DNA of 64,000 bases from Streptomyces sp. NRRL F-5630 (GTDB lineage: Bacteria; Actinomycetota; Actinomycetes; Streptomycetales; Streptomycetaceae): the NCBI RefSeq assembly GCF_000719475.1, contig NZ_JOGO01000018.1:31624-95623 (forward strand), read 5' to 3'. A program made the translations under genes and the position numbers. A model generated the notes under the pieces. The model was not told the origin of the DNA. It was given only the letters and a program-made list of their open reading frames with translations, and did not search any database. Of the stretch, positions 1-9,333 are shown piece after piece (the stretch's first letter is position 1; each line of letters opens with the position of its first letter).

Positions 1-1
1 C

Positions 2-253
2 CGCAAGGCGTTCGCGATGCTCGGCGCCGACGCCGTCGCCCCCGTGGCGGGCGCCGCGTCCACGCTCCTGTTCACCATTCCGGGCGAAGCCCTCGCCTGT
101 TACCTCGGCTTCTTCGGAGGCGTCCTGCTCTACATCGCCGCCGCCGAGATCCTCCCCGAGGCCAGCCACAGCCACCCGGCCCGCTCCACCCTGCTGTGCA
201 CGGTCGCGGGCGTCGCGCTGATGTGGCTCGTCATCGGCCTGGCGGGGGAGTAG
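2..253 (+). CDS. ZIP-family metal transporter, C-terminal part (cut by window edge)
   Basis: The open frame enters from the left edge and ends in TAG at 251-253, so only about 83 residues are visible. They form three hydrophobic segments; the last carries a YIAAAEILPEA-type stretch like the acidic metal-site helix of ZIP (zinc/iron permease) proteins, followed by a terminal helix ending in GLAGE. ZIP proteins import divalent metals across the plasma membrane. The ATG at 17 is internal to the reading frame and not the real start. The gene converges on cobB. Family call from pattern recognition; substrate unknown. Confidence 0.7.
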   Translation, partial: RKAFAMLGADAVAPVAGAASTLLFTIPGEALACYLGFFGGVLLYIAAAEILPEASHSHPARSTLLCTVAGVALMWLVIGLAGE

Positions 254-329
254 CGGGGACGACGCCGGGCCCGGGCGCGCTGGGACGGGCGCGGGGCGCT
301 CCACGCTCCGGGGGCGCCCCTCCTCCCGT

Positions 330-383
330 ACGGGACGTCCCTCCGCGTGGACGGGATGCCCCTCCGCGCGGACGGGACGCTCG
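330..383. repeat. 21-nt direct tandem repeat, about 2.5 copies
   Basis: Between the convergent ZIP and cobB genes, two 21-nt units (330-350 and 351-371) differ at three positions, and a partial third copy follows. Each unit begins ACGGGA and ends CTCCGCG(T/C)GG. No gene is seen in 254-420. Confidence 0.6.
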
Positions 384-420
384 CCGGGTACCGCTCCCTC
401 GCTCCCCGCCCGGCCCGCGC

Positions 421-1815
421 TCATCCCGCCCCCCGTCCCGCCTCCGCGGCCCGCCGCACGAACCGTGCCGCGGCCTCGGGGAGGCCCGCCGGGTGGGTGT
501 GCAGGTAGCTCGCGTGCACCGCGTCCCGGACGAAGCCCTCCACGCGGGCGCGCGGCTGCCGCAGCCCCCACGCCGGGGCCGGGCCCGCGCCCGGCTCGAT
601 CGCCGTGCGGTGGAACTCGTGCCCCCGCGTCCGCGTCCCCGCCGCCGCCACCGCGCTGTCGCCCACCGCGACCGCCTCGCGGTAACCGAGCGTCAGACGG
701 TCCGTCATGCGCGCGTCCGCGTCGAGTACCCCGCACATCGGTGCCCCGTCGAGCGAGCGCGCCAGATACAGCAGCCCCGCGCACTCCGCCCACACGGGGC
801 CGCCCGCCCGCGCGAGGCCCGCGACGGCCGCGCGCAGCGGCGCGTTCGCTGCCAGCTCGGGCGCGTACACCTCGGGGAAGCCCCCGCCGACGACGAAGGC
901 GCGCGTCCCCTCGGGCAGCTCCTCGGCCCGCAGCGGGTCGAGGGTCACGACCTCCGCGCCCGCCGCCGTCAGCGCCTCGGCCTGCTCCGCGTACGAGAAC
1001 GTGAACGCGGGCCCGCCCGCGACCGCCACGACGGGCCGCCCGCCGGGCGGTACCGGGGCGGGCGGCGGCTGCCACGGCACCGCGCTCCGCGTCGCGGCGG
1101 AGTGGGCGAGGCGGAGCAGCGCGGGCAGGTCGCAACCGGCCCGTACGTGCTCCGCGAGCGCGGCGACCGCGTCGAGCGCCTCCGTACGCCGCTCGGCCGC
1201 CGGGACGAGCCCGAGGTGCCGCGAGGGCGTGGACAGCTCCTTCGCCCGGCGCAGCACGCCGAGCACCGGCACACCCGCCTCGTCGAGCGCGGCCCGCAGC
1301 AACTCCTCGTGCCGGTCCGAACCGACCTTGTTGAGGATCACCCCGCCGATCCGCACCTCCGGGTCGAAGGAGGCGAAGCCGTGCACGAGCGCCGCGACGG
1401 AGCGCGACTGCGCCGAGGCGTCCACGACGAGCACGACGGGCGCCCCGAGCACCTTCGCGACCTGCGCGGTCGACGCCAGCTCACCCTGCCCCGCGGCACC
1501 GTCGTACAGCCCCATGACGCCCTCGACCACGGCGAGGTCCGCTCCGCGCGAGCCGTGCGCGAAGAGCGGCGGGAGCGCGTCGGTGCCGCACAGGTACGCG
1601 TCGAGATTGCGGCCGGGCCGCCCCGTCGCGAGCGCGTGGTACCCCGGGTCGATGTAGTCGGGCCCCACCTTGTGCGGCGACACGGAGAGCCCGGCGGCGC
1701 GGAAGGCCGCCATGAGCCCGGTCGCGACGGTCGTCTTGCCGCTGCTGGAGGAGGGCGCGGCGACGACGAGCCGGGGCGGGAGGGGGAGCGGGGCGGAGCT
1801 GGACGGCGGGGTCAT
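421..1815 (-). CDS. cobB: Cobyrinate a,c-diamide synthase (CobB/CbiA)
   Basis: ATP- and glutamine-dependent amidation of the a and c side chains of cobyrinic acid or its hydrogenated form. The 464-residue protein has the usual two halves: an N-terminal dethiobiotin-synthetase-like P-loop domain (APSSSSGKTT near residues 20-29, then HKVGPDYIDPGYH) and a C-terminal class I glutamine amidotransferase domain whose nucleophile Cys lies in AECAG near residue 345; a GHEFH motif follows. ATG at 1813-1815 gives the correct family N-terminus. Last gene of the leftward cob operon, separated from cobO by 175 nt, so it may have some independent expression. In the aerobic route CobB acts on hydrogenobyrinic acid before cobalt insertion. 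Confidence 0.93.
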   Translation of the reverse strand: MTPPSSSAPLPLPPRLVVAAPSSSSGKTTVATGLMAAFRAAGLSVSPHKVGPDYIDPGYHALATGRPGRNLDAYLCGTDALPPLFAHGSRGADLAVVEGVMGLYDGAAGQGELASTAQVAKVLGAPVVLVVDASAQSRSVAALVHGFASFDPEVRIGGVILNKVGSDRHEELLRAALDEAGVPVLGVLRRAKELSTPSRHLGLVPAAERRTEALDAVAALAEHVRAGCDLPALLRLAHSAATRSAVPWQPPPAPVPPGGRPVVAVAGGPAFTFSYAEQAEALTAAGAEVVTLDPLRAEELPEGTRAFVVGGGFPEVYAPELAANAPLRAAVAGLARAGGPVWAECAGLLYLARSLDGAPMCGVLDADARMTDRLTLGYREAVAVGDSAVAAAGTRTRGHEFHRTAIEPGAGPAPAWGLRQPRARVEGFVRDAVHASYLHTHPAGLPEAAARFVRRAAEAGRGAG

Positions 1816-1990
1816 CGTGTGCTGCTTTCAAGGCCCGGTGCCTGGGGCCCGGGAGGGCGGACGGGTGGTACGGAACGGGGGCGCCTCACGGCCTTACGGC
1901 GGCGGGCGGGGGCGCGGGGGCGACGGGGCGAGGCCGGGCACCCGGCCCCTCCTCAGCCCGCGCGGCCCCCGCCCCGTCCCGGTAGGAACG

Positions 1991-2590
1991 TCACCACTCG
2001 ATGCCCCGCTGCCCCTTCTGCCCCGCGTCCATCGGGTGCTTGACCTTCGTCATCTCGGTCACGAGGTCCGCCGCGTCGATCAGCTCCGGCGGCGCGTTGC
2101 GCCCGGTGACGACGACGTGCTGGTTGCCGGGGCGGGTCCGCAGGGTCTCGACGACCTCGGCGGTGTCGATCCAGCCCCAGTGCAGCGGGTACGCGAACTC
2201 GTCGAGCACGTACAGCTTGTACGTCTCGGCGGCGAGATCCCGTTTGACCTGCTCCCAGCCCTCGCGGGCCTTGTCCTCGTTGGAGTCCTGGCCGTCGCGC
2301 TGCACCCAGGACCAGCCTTCGCCCATCTTGTGCCAGGCGACCGTGCCGCCCTCGCCCGAGGCCCCGAGCACGCGCAGCGCGTTCTCCTCGCCGACCTTCC
2401 ACTTCGCCGACTTGACGAACTGGAACACCCCGATCGGCCACCCCTGGTTCCAGGCCCGCAGCGCGAGCCCGAAGGCGGCCGTCGACTTGCCCTTGCCCGG
2501 GCCCGTGTGGACCGCGAGGAGCGGCCTGTTGCGGCGCTGCCGCGTCGTCATCCCGTCGTCCGGCACGACGGCCGGCTGTCCCTGCGGCAT
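1991..2590 (-). CDS. cobO: Cob(I)yrinic acid a,c-diamide adenosyltransferase (CobO/BtuR)
   Basis: Transfers the adenosyl group of ATP to Co(I) corrinoids, forming the Co-C bond of adenosylcobalamin precursors. The 199-residue length and the P-loop HTGPGKGKSTAAFG near residues 28-41 are typical of the CobA/CobO/BtuR family, as are the VLDEF Walker B-like segment and the terminal GIEW. Its ATG overlaps the TAA stop of the upstream chelatase gene by one base, so translation is probably coupled. Cytoplasmic. No unusual residues seen. Confidence 0.94.
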   Translation of the reverse strand: MPQGQPAVVPDDGMTTRQRRNRPLLAVHTGPGKGKSTAAFGLALRAWNQGWPIGVFQFVKSAKWKVGEENALRVLGASGEGGTVAWHKMGEGWSWVQRDGQDSNEDKAREGWEQVKRDLAAETYKLYVLDEFAYPLHWGWIDTAEVVETLRTRPGNQHVVVTGRNAPPELIDAADLVTEMTKVKHPMDAGQKGQRGIEW

Positions 2591-4689
2591 TACGCTGCCC
2601 TCCTGTCTCCGCGCACGTCGCGTACGCCCCGTGCCCCGTCACCGCCCCGTACGTCCTTCACGAGCCCCGCGAGCGCGTCCGCGCGCAGGGCGTCCAGCGT
2701 CACCGCGCTCCCGCCGAGCCGCCCCGCGAGATCACCCGCGAGCCCGAGCCGTACGGGCCCCGCCTCGCAGTCCACGACCACCGAGGCCGTCCCGTCCGCC
2801 GCGAGCAGCCCGGCCGCGCGCCGCGCGAGCGGCAGCGGCTCGGGGCCGCCCGTCGCCCGCCCGTCTGTCACCACGACGAGCAGCGCGCGCCGGGCCGGAT
2901 CGCGCAGCCGCTCGATCCGCAGCACGTCACGCGCCTTCAGCAGGCCCGCCGCGAGCGGTGTGCGGCCCCCGGTCGGCAGGGACGCGAGCCGGGCCGCCGC
3001 CGTGTCCACGGACGAGGTCGGCGGCAGCGCGAGACGCGCCTCGCGCCCCCGGAACGTCACGAGCCCCACCTTGTCGCGCCGCTGGTAGGCGTCGAGAAGC
3101 AGCGAGAGCACCGCGCCCTTCACCGCGCCCATCCGCTGCCGCGCCGCCATCGACCCCGAGGCGTCCACGACGAACAGCACGAGGTTTCCCTCGCGCCCCT
3201 CCCTGCTCGCGAGCCGCAGGTCGTCCCCCCGCACCACGAGCCCCGCGCCCGTGCGCCCGCGCGCCTTCTGGTGCGGGGCGGCGGCGCGGACCGTCGCCGC
3301 GAGGTGCAGCGAGCCGAGCGCGCCGCCGCGCGGGCGGTACGAGCCCGTCGTCCTGCCGTGCGCGGTCCGCGCCCGCGAACGGCGCCCGGCGGCACCCTCA
3401 CCGAGCCCGGGAACGGTCAGCTTCTTCGTGCGGAACGGGGCGGTGGCGGAGGCGGCGGGCTGCTCAGCGGCGCCCGCGGGACCTTTTCCCTCGGCGTCCG
3501 AGGGGGCCGCGGGGGCGGGGGACGTATCGCCCGGCCCGCCGTCCTGGTCGCCGCGGTCCTGGCCCGTCCGGTCCTCGGGGCCCCCGCCCTGGGGCGGGAC
3601 ACCGCCCCCGCCGCCGGGCCCGTCCGGGCCGTCACCGTCGTCGGGGGCCTCCGGCTCCTCCCCGGGCCCGGCGTTCTCGTCGAGCACCTCGTCGAGCTTG
3701 TCCTCGTCGAGGCCGGGCGCGTCGAAGGGGTTGCGGCGCCCGCGGTGCGGCAGGGCGAGGAGCGCGGCCTGCCGCACGTCCTCGGCGAGCACGCTGTCGC
3801 GCCCGGCCCAGGCGGCGAGGGCCGTCGCGGTGCGGGCCATGACGAGGTCGGCGCGCATCCCGTCGACCTCGAAGGCGGCGCACGTCGCGGCGATCTGACG
3901 CAGCGCGGTGTCCCCGAGGGCCACGCGGGGCAGCAGTTCCCTGGCCTCCGCTATCCGGGTGCGCAGGGCGGCCTCGTCCCCGGCGAAGCGCGCGGCGAAG
4001 GCGGCCGGGTCGTCCTCGTACGCCATCCGGCGCCGTACGACCTCGACGCGCTCGTCGGTCTCGCGCGAGGCGGCGACCTCGACGGTCAGGCCGAAGCGGT
4101 CCAGGAGCTGGGGGCGCAGCTCGCCCTCCTCGGGGTTCATCGTCCCGACGAGCAGGAACCGCGCGGCGTGCCGCACGGAGACGCCCTCGCGCTCGACGGA
4201 GGAGACCCCCATGGCGGCGGCGTCGAGCAGCAGGTCCACGAGATGGTCGCCGAGGAGATTGACCTCGTCGACGTAGAGGATGCCGCGGTGCGCGGCGGCG
4301 AGCAGCCCCGGCTCGAACGCCTTGACGCCCTCGGCGAGCGCCCGCTCGATGTCGAGCGCGCCGACGAGCCGGTCCTCGGAGGCCCCCACGGGCAGCTCGA
4401 CCATCCGCGCGGGCCGCCGCGCCTCCGCCTGGGCCGGAGCGTGCGGGCCGTCCGGGCAGCGCGGGTCGGGAGCCGCCGGATCGCAGGAGAAGCGGCAGCC
4501 CGCCACGACATCGACCTCGGGCAGCAGCGCGGTGAGCGCCCGCACGGCGGTGGACTTGGCCGTCCCCTTCTCGCCGCGCACGAGCACTCCGCCGACGCGG
4601 GCGGACACGGCGTTGAGGAGCAGCGCGAGCCGCAGATCGTCCTGTCCGACGAGGGCGGTGAAGGGATAGGGATGGTCGAGGGTGGTCAT
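2590..4689 (-). CDS. Fused ChlI/ChlD-type chelatase subunit (putative cobaltochelatase)
   Basis: 699 residues. An AAA+ ATPase module of ChlI/BchI type (Walker A GEKGTAKST at 39-47, Walker B ILYVDEVNLL near 140) is followed by a Pro/Gly/acidic linker (about 345-460) and a C-terminal von Willebrand A domain with a MIDAS motif (VVDASGSM near 528). Such proteins are the motor and adaptor of metal chelatases; placement between cobQ and cobO argues for cobalt insertion into a corrin. The metal-binding partner CobN is not in the window. ATG at 4687-4689. Function inferred from family and context; magnesium chelatase activity is unlikely in this organism. Confidence 0.88.
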   Translation of the reverse strand: MTTLDHPYPFTALVGQDDLRLALLLNAVSARVGGVLVRGEKGTAKSTAVRALTALLPEVDVVAGCRFSCDPAAPDPRCPDGPHAPAQAEARRPARMVELPVGASEDRLVGALDIERALAEGVKAFEPGLLAAAHRGILYVDEVNLLGDHLVDLLLDAAAMGVSSVEREGVSVRHAARFLLVGTMNPEEGELRPQLLDRFGLTVEVAASRETDERVEVVRRRMAYEDDPAAFAARFAGDEAALRTRIAEARELLPRVALGDTALRQIAATCAAFEVDGMRADLVMARTATALAAWAGRDSVLAEDVRQAALLALPHRGRRNPFDAPGLDEDKLDEVLDENAGPGEEPEAPDDGDGPDGPGGGGGVPPQGGGPEDRTGQDRGDQDGGPGDTSPAPAAPSDAEGKGPAGAAEQPAASATAPFRTKKLTVPGLGEGAAGRRSRARTAHGRTTGSYRPRGGALGSLHLAATVRAAAPHQKARGRTGAGLVVRGDDLRLASREGREGNLVLFVVDASGSMAARQRMGAVKGAVLSLLLDAYQRRDKVGLVTFRGREARLALPPTSSVDTAAARLASLPTGGRTPLAAGLLKARDVLRIERLRDPARRALLVVVTDGRATGGPEPLPLARRAAGLLAADGTASVVVDCEAGPVRLGLAGDLAGRLGGSAVTLDALRADALAGLVKDVRGGDGARGVRDVRGDRRAA

Positions 4690-4795
4690 ACGGGGACTTC
4701 CTTTCGTGAGAGTGGCGACAAGGCCGGGGCGGCTTGGTCACGCCCCGCGGCCGGGGGAGGGGGCCCGGGGCGCGGCACCCGCGAGGGCATCCCCG

Positions 4796-6310
4796 TCACT
4801 CCGGAGCCCCGGGCGGCACGAAGGGCAGTCCCGGCGGAGCCCCCCGCTCGATCAGCCGCAGCAGCGCCCCCGTGTCGGCGTGCTCCTCGACGAGGTCGGC
4901 GAGCGCCTCCAGTTGCTCCTCCCGCAAGGCCCCGAACTCCGTGTCGGGCGCCGGTACGAACCTCCGCCCGGCCTGCGCGGCGATCCGCCGCAGGAAGGCC
5001 CGCCGGAACCCGTCGCTCTCCAGGGACCCGTGCCAGTGCGTCCCCCACACCGCGCCCACCCGGCACCCGTCGAGGAACGGCTCGTCGCCGCCCCGCACCT
5101 CCGCGACCCCGTGGTGGATCTCGTACCCGTCGACGGCCTCCCCGAGCGCGGTCCCCGAGGGCCGGGCGAGCGTCTTCTCGCGCGCGAACCGGACCCGCAC
5201 CGGCAGCAGCCCGAGCCCCGGCACGGTCCCCGCCCGCGACTCCACCTCGTCCTCGATGACCTCCCCCAGCAACTGGAACCCGCCGCAGACGCCCAGCACG
5301 GGCCGCCCCTCGGCCGCCCGCAGGGCGAGCGCGTCGGCGAGCCCCCGCTCCCGCAGCCACGCGAGCGCCCGCACCGTGCCGCGCGTACCGGGCACCACGA
5401 CGAGGTCCGCGTCCACGAGGTCCTGCGCCCGGTCCACGAACCGCACGACGACGCCCGGTTCGGCGGCGAGCGCGTCGACGTCGGTGAAGTTCGACAGGAG
5501 CGGCACGGCGCACACGGCGACCCGCAGCACCTCGTCCCCGTGCGGCTCCGCGAGCCGCGACTCGCGCACCGCGCCGCGCAGCGAGACGGCCATGCCGTCC
5601 TCCTCGTCGATGCCGAGCCCCGGCCGGAACGGCAGCACCCCGAAGGTGTCGCGCCCCGTCAGGTCCCGCAGCATCCGCAGGCCCGGGGCGAGCAGCGAGA
5701 CGTCCCCCCGGAACTTGTTGACGAGGTACCCGGCGACGAGCGCCTGGTCCTCGGCCGAGAGCAGCGCCGTCGTCCCGAAGAACGACGCGAAGACACCGCC
5801 CCGGTCGATGTCGCCGACGACCACGACGGGCAGCCGGGCCGCCCGCGCGATCCCCATGTTGACGAGATCGGTGCGGCGCAGATTGATCTCCGCCGGACTC
5901 CCCGCCCCCTCGCAGATCACCGCGTCGTACGTGCGCCGCAGCTCGGCCAGGCAGTCCACGACCGTCCCGAACAGCTCCGCCTGCTTCCCCCCGTGGTACC
6001 CGCGCGCGCTCAGCTCGCCGAGCGGCTTCCCGAGCAGCACGACCTGGCTCGACCGCTCCCCGCCCGGCTTGAGCAGCACCGGGTTCATGAGCGCGCTCGG
6101 CTCGACGCGCGCGGCCCGCGCCTGCATCGCCTGCGCGCGGCCGATCTCGGCGCCGTCGCGCGTGACGAAGGAGTTGAGGGACATGTTCTGCCCCTTGAAC
6201 GGCGCGACGCTCACCCCCCGCCGCGCGAGCCACCGGCAGATCCCGGCCGTGACGACACTCTTCCCGGCGTCGGACGTCGTCCCGGCGACGAGCAGCCCGC
6301 CCCCGGTCAC
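4796..6310 (-). CDS. cobQ: Cobyric acid synthase (CobQ/CbiP)
   Basis: Amidates the b, d, e and g side chains of adenosylcobyrinic acid a,c-diamide. 504 residues: N-terminal P-loop domain (GTTSDAGKS near residue 10, then KGQNMSLNS) and C-terminal triad amidotransferase domain ([10 protein letters not shown] with the nucleophilic Cys; GTHWHGSLE). I chose the GTG at 6308-6310 because it gives the family N-terminus, although the frame stays open further upstream through cobD. This GTG overlaps the TGA of cobD by four bases (GTGA), indicating translational coupling. A 106-nt gap separates it from the chelatase gene. Confidence 0.93.
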   Translation of the reverse strand: MTGGGLLVAGTTSDAGKSVVTAGICRWLARRGVSVAPFKGQNMSLNSFVTRDGAEIGRAQAMQARAARVEPSALMNPVLLKPGGERSSQVVLLGKPLGELSARGYHGGKQAELFGTVVDCLAELRRTYDAVICEGAGSPAEINLRRTDLVNMGIARAARLPVVVVGDIDRGGVFASFFGTTALLSAEDQALVAGYLVNKFRGDVSLLAPGLRMLRDLTGRDTFGVLPFRPGLGIDEEDGMAVSLRGAVRESRLAEPHGDEVLRVAVCAVPLLSNFTDVDALAAEPGVVVRFVDRAQDLVDADLVVVPGTRGTVRALAWLRERGLADALALRAAEGRPVLGVCGGFQLLGEVIEDEVESRAGTVPGLGLLPVRVRFAREKTLARPSGTALGEAVDGYEIHHGVAEVRGGDEPFLDGCRVGAVWGTHWHGSLESDGFRRAFLRRIAAQAGRRFVPAPDTEFGALREEQLEALADLVEEHADTGALLRLIERGAPPGLPFVPPGAPE

Positions 6311-7254
6311 CGCGCACGCCCCGGGACCGCGAGCCGCACCGCGACGCACACCCCGAGCGCCGCCCACGTCACGCGCCGCGAAAGCCGCACGGCCCGCTCC
6401 ACGTCGGTCACGGCGACGGACCGCCCGCGCCGCGCGTTGAGCACGGGCCGGTGCTCGACGCGGCCCGCGTACGACAGCGTCCCGCCGAGCCGTACGCCGA
6501 GCGCGCCCGCGAAGGCCGCCTCGACCGGTCCCGCGTTGGGACTCGGGTGCCGGTGCGCGTCCTCGCGCACCGCGGCGCGCGCGCGACGGGGCGCGCCGCC
6601 CACGAGCGCGGCGAGCGCGGCGGTGAGGCGGGCGCCGGGGAAGCCCATGACGTCGTCGAGCCGCGCGGCGGACCAGCCGAACCGCAGGTAGCGCTCCGAT
6701 CTGTGGCCCACCATCGCGTCGAGCGTGTTGACGGCCCGGAAGGCGACGAGCCCGGGCACCCCGCCGAGCGCGCCCCACACGAGCGCCCCGACGACCGCGT
6801 CCGAGGTGTTCTCGGCGACGGACTCGACGACGGCGCGCGCGATCCCGTCCGCGTCCAGGTGGCGCGGATCGCGCCCGCACAGGTGCGGCAGGCGCTCGCG
6901 CGCGGCGGCCACGTCGCCCGCTTCGAGCGCGGCGGCGAGCACGCGCCCCTCGCGCGCGAGCGAGGTGCCGCCCACGACGGTCCAGGTCACGAGCGCGGTG
7001 AGCGCGGCGGACGCGGCGGGGGAGCGGCGCGCGGCGGTACGGGAGACGGCGGCGGCGAGGGCGGTGGCGCCACCCGCGCACAGCAGGGTGTGGAGGGCGC
7101 CCGCGCCCCGGTGGTCGCGCCACAGCGCCTTCTCGGCGAGGCCCGCGAGGCGCCCGAACACCGCCACGGGGTGGCCACGGCGCGGGTCGCCGAAGAGGGA
7201 GTCGCCGAGCAGGCCGGCGGTGGCGCCGACCGCGAGAACACGTCCGGCGGCCAT
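6307..7254 (-). CDS. cobD: Adenosylcobinamide-phosphate synthase (CobD/CbiB)
   Basis: Integral membrane enzyme that attaches aminopropanol (or its phosphate) to adenosylcobyric acid. 315 residues; family motifs [13 protein letters not shown] near the N-terminus, [12 protein letters not shown] in the middle and a [20 protein letters not shown] stretch near the C-terminus, with several hydrophobic helices. First gene of the cob operon; its ATG (7252-7254) lies about 86 nt downstream of the cobalamin riboswitch on the same strand, so the whole operon should be repressed by B12. The stop overlaps the cobQ start. Confidence 0.93.
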   Translation of the reverse strand: MAAGRVLAVGATAGLLGDSLFGDPRRGHPVAVFGRLAGLAEKALWRDHRGAGALHTLLCAGGATALAAAVSRTAARRSPAASAALTALVTWTVVGGTSLAREGRVLAAALEAGDVAAARERLPHLCGRDPRHLDADGIARAVVESVAENTSDAVVGALVWGALGGVPGLVAFRAVNTLDAMVGHRSERYLRFGWSAARLDDVMGFPGARLTAALAALVGGAPRRARAAVREDAHRHPSPNAGPVEAAFAGALGVRLGGTLSYAGRVEHRPVLNARRGRSVAVTDVERAVRLSRRVTWAALGVCVAVRLAVPGRAR

Positions 7255-7339
7255 GACGTCAGTCCGCCGTCACGCCTCGCCGGGGGAGCGGGCGGGCTGG
7301 CGGGTGCGCACTGCGGCGGATGCCGGGCATGGGGGTGTC

Positions 7340-7500
7340 CTACTCTCAGGGTCCGCGCCCTGGTACGACGTGGTTCGGCGCCGGGAGTTCCTGACTCACG
7401 GGGATCACTCCCCGCTCACAGTGGCGGGACCGCGCCGGATTCGCACCGGTACTTCCTCCACAGCCGCCGAAATGGCCCCGGCAGTGCATCACGCTGCGAG
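7340..7500 (-). promoter_or_regulatory. Cobalamin (B12) riboswitch
   Basis: Read on the minus strand, 7419-7463 contains the hallmark cobalamin aptamer core: CCGGTGCGAATCCGGC, then a GCGGTCCCGCCACTG segment holding the B12 box (GCCACTG, 7425-7419). Next come GAGTGATCCCC, the GTGAGTCAGGAACTCCCGGC helix, and an AGTAGGACACC tail. Order and spacing match class I cobalamin riboswitches. It sits in the leader of cobD and reads into the cob operon. Outer boundaries are approximate; the expression platform (translation or transcription block) cannot be told from sequence alone. Confidence 0.93.
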
Positions 7501-7653
7501 ACCGGGCGTCAACTCGCACTTGACGCAAGAGGGGCGAATCGGTCGGGCCCGGGCTCCCGGCTCCCGCGCCCCCTTCGCCCCTCCCACCTCGTACGAAGCC
7601 CGTCGCCCCCGCCGAAGCCGCACGCCGCCCACGCGCAAGCGCCCCCATGCGAA
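7501..7653. other. Intergenic segment upstream of the riboswitch
   Basis: This stretch should hold the cob operon promoter. No convincing -10/-35 pair, operator or small gene was recognised. Confidence 0.4.
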
Positions 7654-7690
7654 AGCCCCGCGCCGCCCCCCTCGGGGGCCTCGCGGGGCT
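7654..7690 (-). terminator. Intrinsic terminator-like hairpin after the pit operon
   Basis: AGCCCCGCG (7654-7662) pairs perfectly with CGCGGGGCT (7682-7690), with a second small GC stem inside the loop. It lies 17 nt past the stop of the small gene ending at 7707. No T-tract, as is usual in this genus. Confidence 0.7.
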
Positions 7691-7706
7691 CGTGGCGCCG
7701 GTCCGC

Positions 7707-7982
7707 TCAGGCCACGATCACGTAGATCCCGAACGCCACCGCGGCGAGGCACACCCCGAAGCAGGTGTACGCGCCGAGCCGGTGGAGCAGCGCCCGCCCG
7801 CTCGTCGCCGCGTCGCCGCCGGTACCGGCAGCGGTGACCGTACCGGTGCCGCCGTCCCGCGCCGTCGCGGCCGAGGCGCGCGAGAGGCCCGCGATGCCGA
7901 GGGCGAAGGCGCCGACGAGGCCCACGGTGACGAGCAGGCTCACGCCGAAGACGGAGCCGAGTGCCGCCCAGCCGATGTTCAT
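7707..7982 (-). CDS. Small two-helix membrane protein downstream of pit
   Basis: 91 residues beginning MNIGWAALGS (ATG 7980-7982). Two predicted membrane helices (about residues 8-33 and 70-90) flank a Gly/Thr/Ala-rich loop. A GGAACC sequence precedes the start and only 11 nt separate it from the pit stop, so it is co-transcribed with the phosphate transporter. The family is unknown to me; small proteins following Pit genes are common in Streptomyces. A transporter accessory role is inference only. Confidence 0.72.
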   Translation of the reverse strand: MNIGWAALGSVFGVSLLVTVGLVGAFALGIAGLSRASAATARDGGTGTVTAAGTGGDAATSGRALLHRLGAYTCFGVCLAAVAFGIYVIVA

Positions 7983-7993
7983 GCCGGTTCCTT

Positions 7994-9286
7994 TCAGGCC
8001 GCGGTGCCGGAGCCCGCCGGGTGGCGCGGGGTCTCGGTCGCCTGCGGGGCGGGGAGTTCCGCCGTGAGCGGGGGGTGGAGCGCGTCCGGCGCCTCGGCCG
8101 CCGTCGGCTGGACCGGCACCGAGAGCGTCCCTGCGGGCGGCGGCGCGACCGAGGCGAGGGCCTGGGTGATCACCCCTGCGGGCTCGCCGGCCCCGGCCAC
8201 GTCGTGGTGGCTCACCGGCTTGCGCCGCGACAGCGCGTAGATGAGCGTGGCGCCCGCGACGAGCAGCACCCCGGTGAGTACGACGCCCCAGGTGCCCTGC
8301 CGGGTGAGGAACTCGGCGCCCGCGCCCACGAGCGCGGCGGCGGGGAGGGTGAGCAGCCACGCGATCGCCATCCGCCCGGCCGTCGACCAGCGCACCGTGC
8401 CGCCCTTGCGCCCGAGGCCCGCGCCCATCACCGAGCCGGAGCACGCCTGCGTCGTGGAGAGCGAGAAGCCGAGGTGCGAGGAGGCGAGGATGACCGTCGC
8501 CGCGCCGGTCTGCGAGGCGAAGCCCTGCGGCGGCGCGAGGTCGGTGAGGCCGGTGCCCATCGTGCGGATGATGCGCCAGCCGCCGAGGTACGTGCCGAGC
8601 GCGATCGCGCACCCGGCCGAGAGGATCACCCACGCCGGCGGGTTGGACCCCGGCTTGAGCGCGTCGCCCGTGACGAGGGCGAGCGTGATGATGCCCATCG
8701 TCTTCTGCGCGTCATTGGTCCCGTGCGCGAGCGAGACGAGCCCGGCGGAGGCGATCTGCCCCACCTTGTAGCCCTTCGCCCCGGTCTTCTCGTCGACACC
8801 GCGGGTCAGCCGGTACGTCAGCCGGGTCGCGACGAAGGCCGCGAGCCCCGCGACGACGGGCGCCGCCACGGCCGGGATCACGATCTTCGTGACGATCGTG
8901 CCGCCGTTGACGCTGGAGAAGCCCGCCGACATCACGGCGGCCCCGATGAGGCCTCCGAAGAGGGCGTGCGAGGAACTGGAGGGCAGGCCGAGCAGCCAGG
9001 TGACGAGGTTCCACAGGATGGCGCCGACGAGCGCCGCGAAGATCACTTCCGTCCTGAGCCCGGATTCGTCGACGATTCCCCCCGAGATCGTCTTGGCGAC
9101 CTCCACCGAGAGGAAAGCACCCACGAGGTTGAGCGCCGCGGACATCGCCACGGCTGTCTTGGGCTTGAGGGCGCCGGTGGAGATGGTGGTGGCCATCGCG
9201 TTGGCGGTGTCGTGGAAACCGTTCGTGAAGTCGAACACGAGAGCGGTGACGATCACGATCCCGAGGAGAAGCGTGATGTGTTCCAT
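7994..9286 (-). CDS. pit: Low-affinity inorganic phosphate transporter (Pit family)
   Basis: 430 residues. The duplicated PHO4/Pit signatures are present: GFHDTANAMATTISTGAL near the N-terminus and HGTNDAQKTMGI in the middle; about ten hydrophobic helices. Imports phosphate as a neutral metal-phosphate complex with protons. The C-terminal ~70 residues after the last helix are hydrophilic and Pro/Ala-rich. ATG at 9284-9286. A PHO-box-like direct repeat lies about 50 nt upstream, suggesting PhoP control. No DUF47 regulator gene is adjacent, unlike many pit loci. Confidence 0.92.
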   Translation of the reverse strand: MEHITLLLGIVIVTALVFDFTNGFHDTANAMATTISTGALKPKTAVAMSAALNLVGAFLSVEVAKTISGGIVDESGLRTEVIFAALVGAILWNLVTWLLGLPSSSSHALFGGLIGAAVMSAGFSSVNGGTIVTKIVIPAVAAPVVAGLAAFVATRLTYRLTRGVDEKTGAKGYKVGQIASAGLVSLAHGTNDAQKTMGIITLALVTGDALKPGSNPPAWVILSAGCAIALGTYLGGWRIIRTMGTGLTDLAPPQGFASQTGAATVILASSHLGFSLSTTQACSGSVMGAGLGRKGGTVRWSTAGRMAIAWLLTLPAAALVGAGAEFLTRQGTWGVVLTGVLLVAGATLIYALSRRKPVSHHDVAGAGEPAGVITQALASVAPPPAGTLSVPVQPTAAEAPDALHPPLTAELPAPQATETPRHPAGSGTAA

Positions 9287-9333
9287 TTACCCAGGCTTCT
9301 GTTGGACGTCAATGTCACGCCGAACGTAAGCAC

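Noticed and set aside
196..2043. Long plus-strand open frame of 615 codons across cobB
   Set aside because: Antisense shadow of cobB/cobO created by high GC; the encoded protein is Arg/Pro/Gly-rich without any family and lacks coding third-position bias.
3271..5259. 662-codon plus-strand frame opposite the chelatase gene
   Set aside because: Mirror of the chelatase and cobQ genes; no domain, no ribosome site.
6311..7123. N-terminal extension of cobQ up to 7123
   Set aside because: Lies out of frame over cobD, which has strong family motifs; residues are Arg-rich noise. The GTG at 6310 gives the proper CobQ start.
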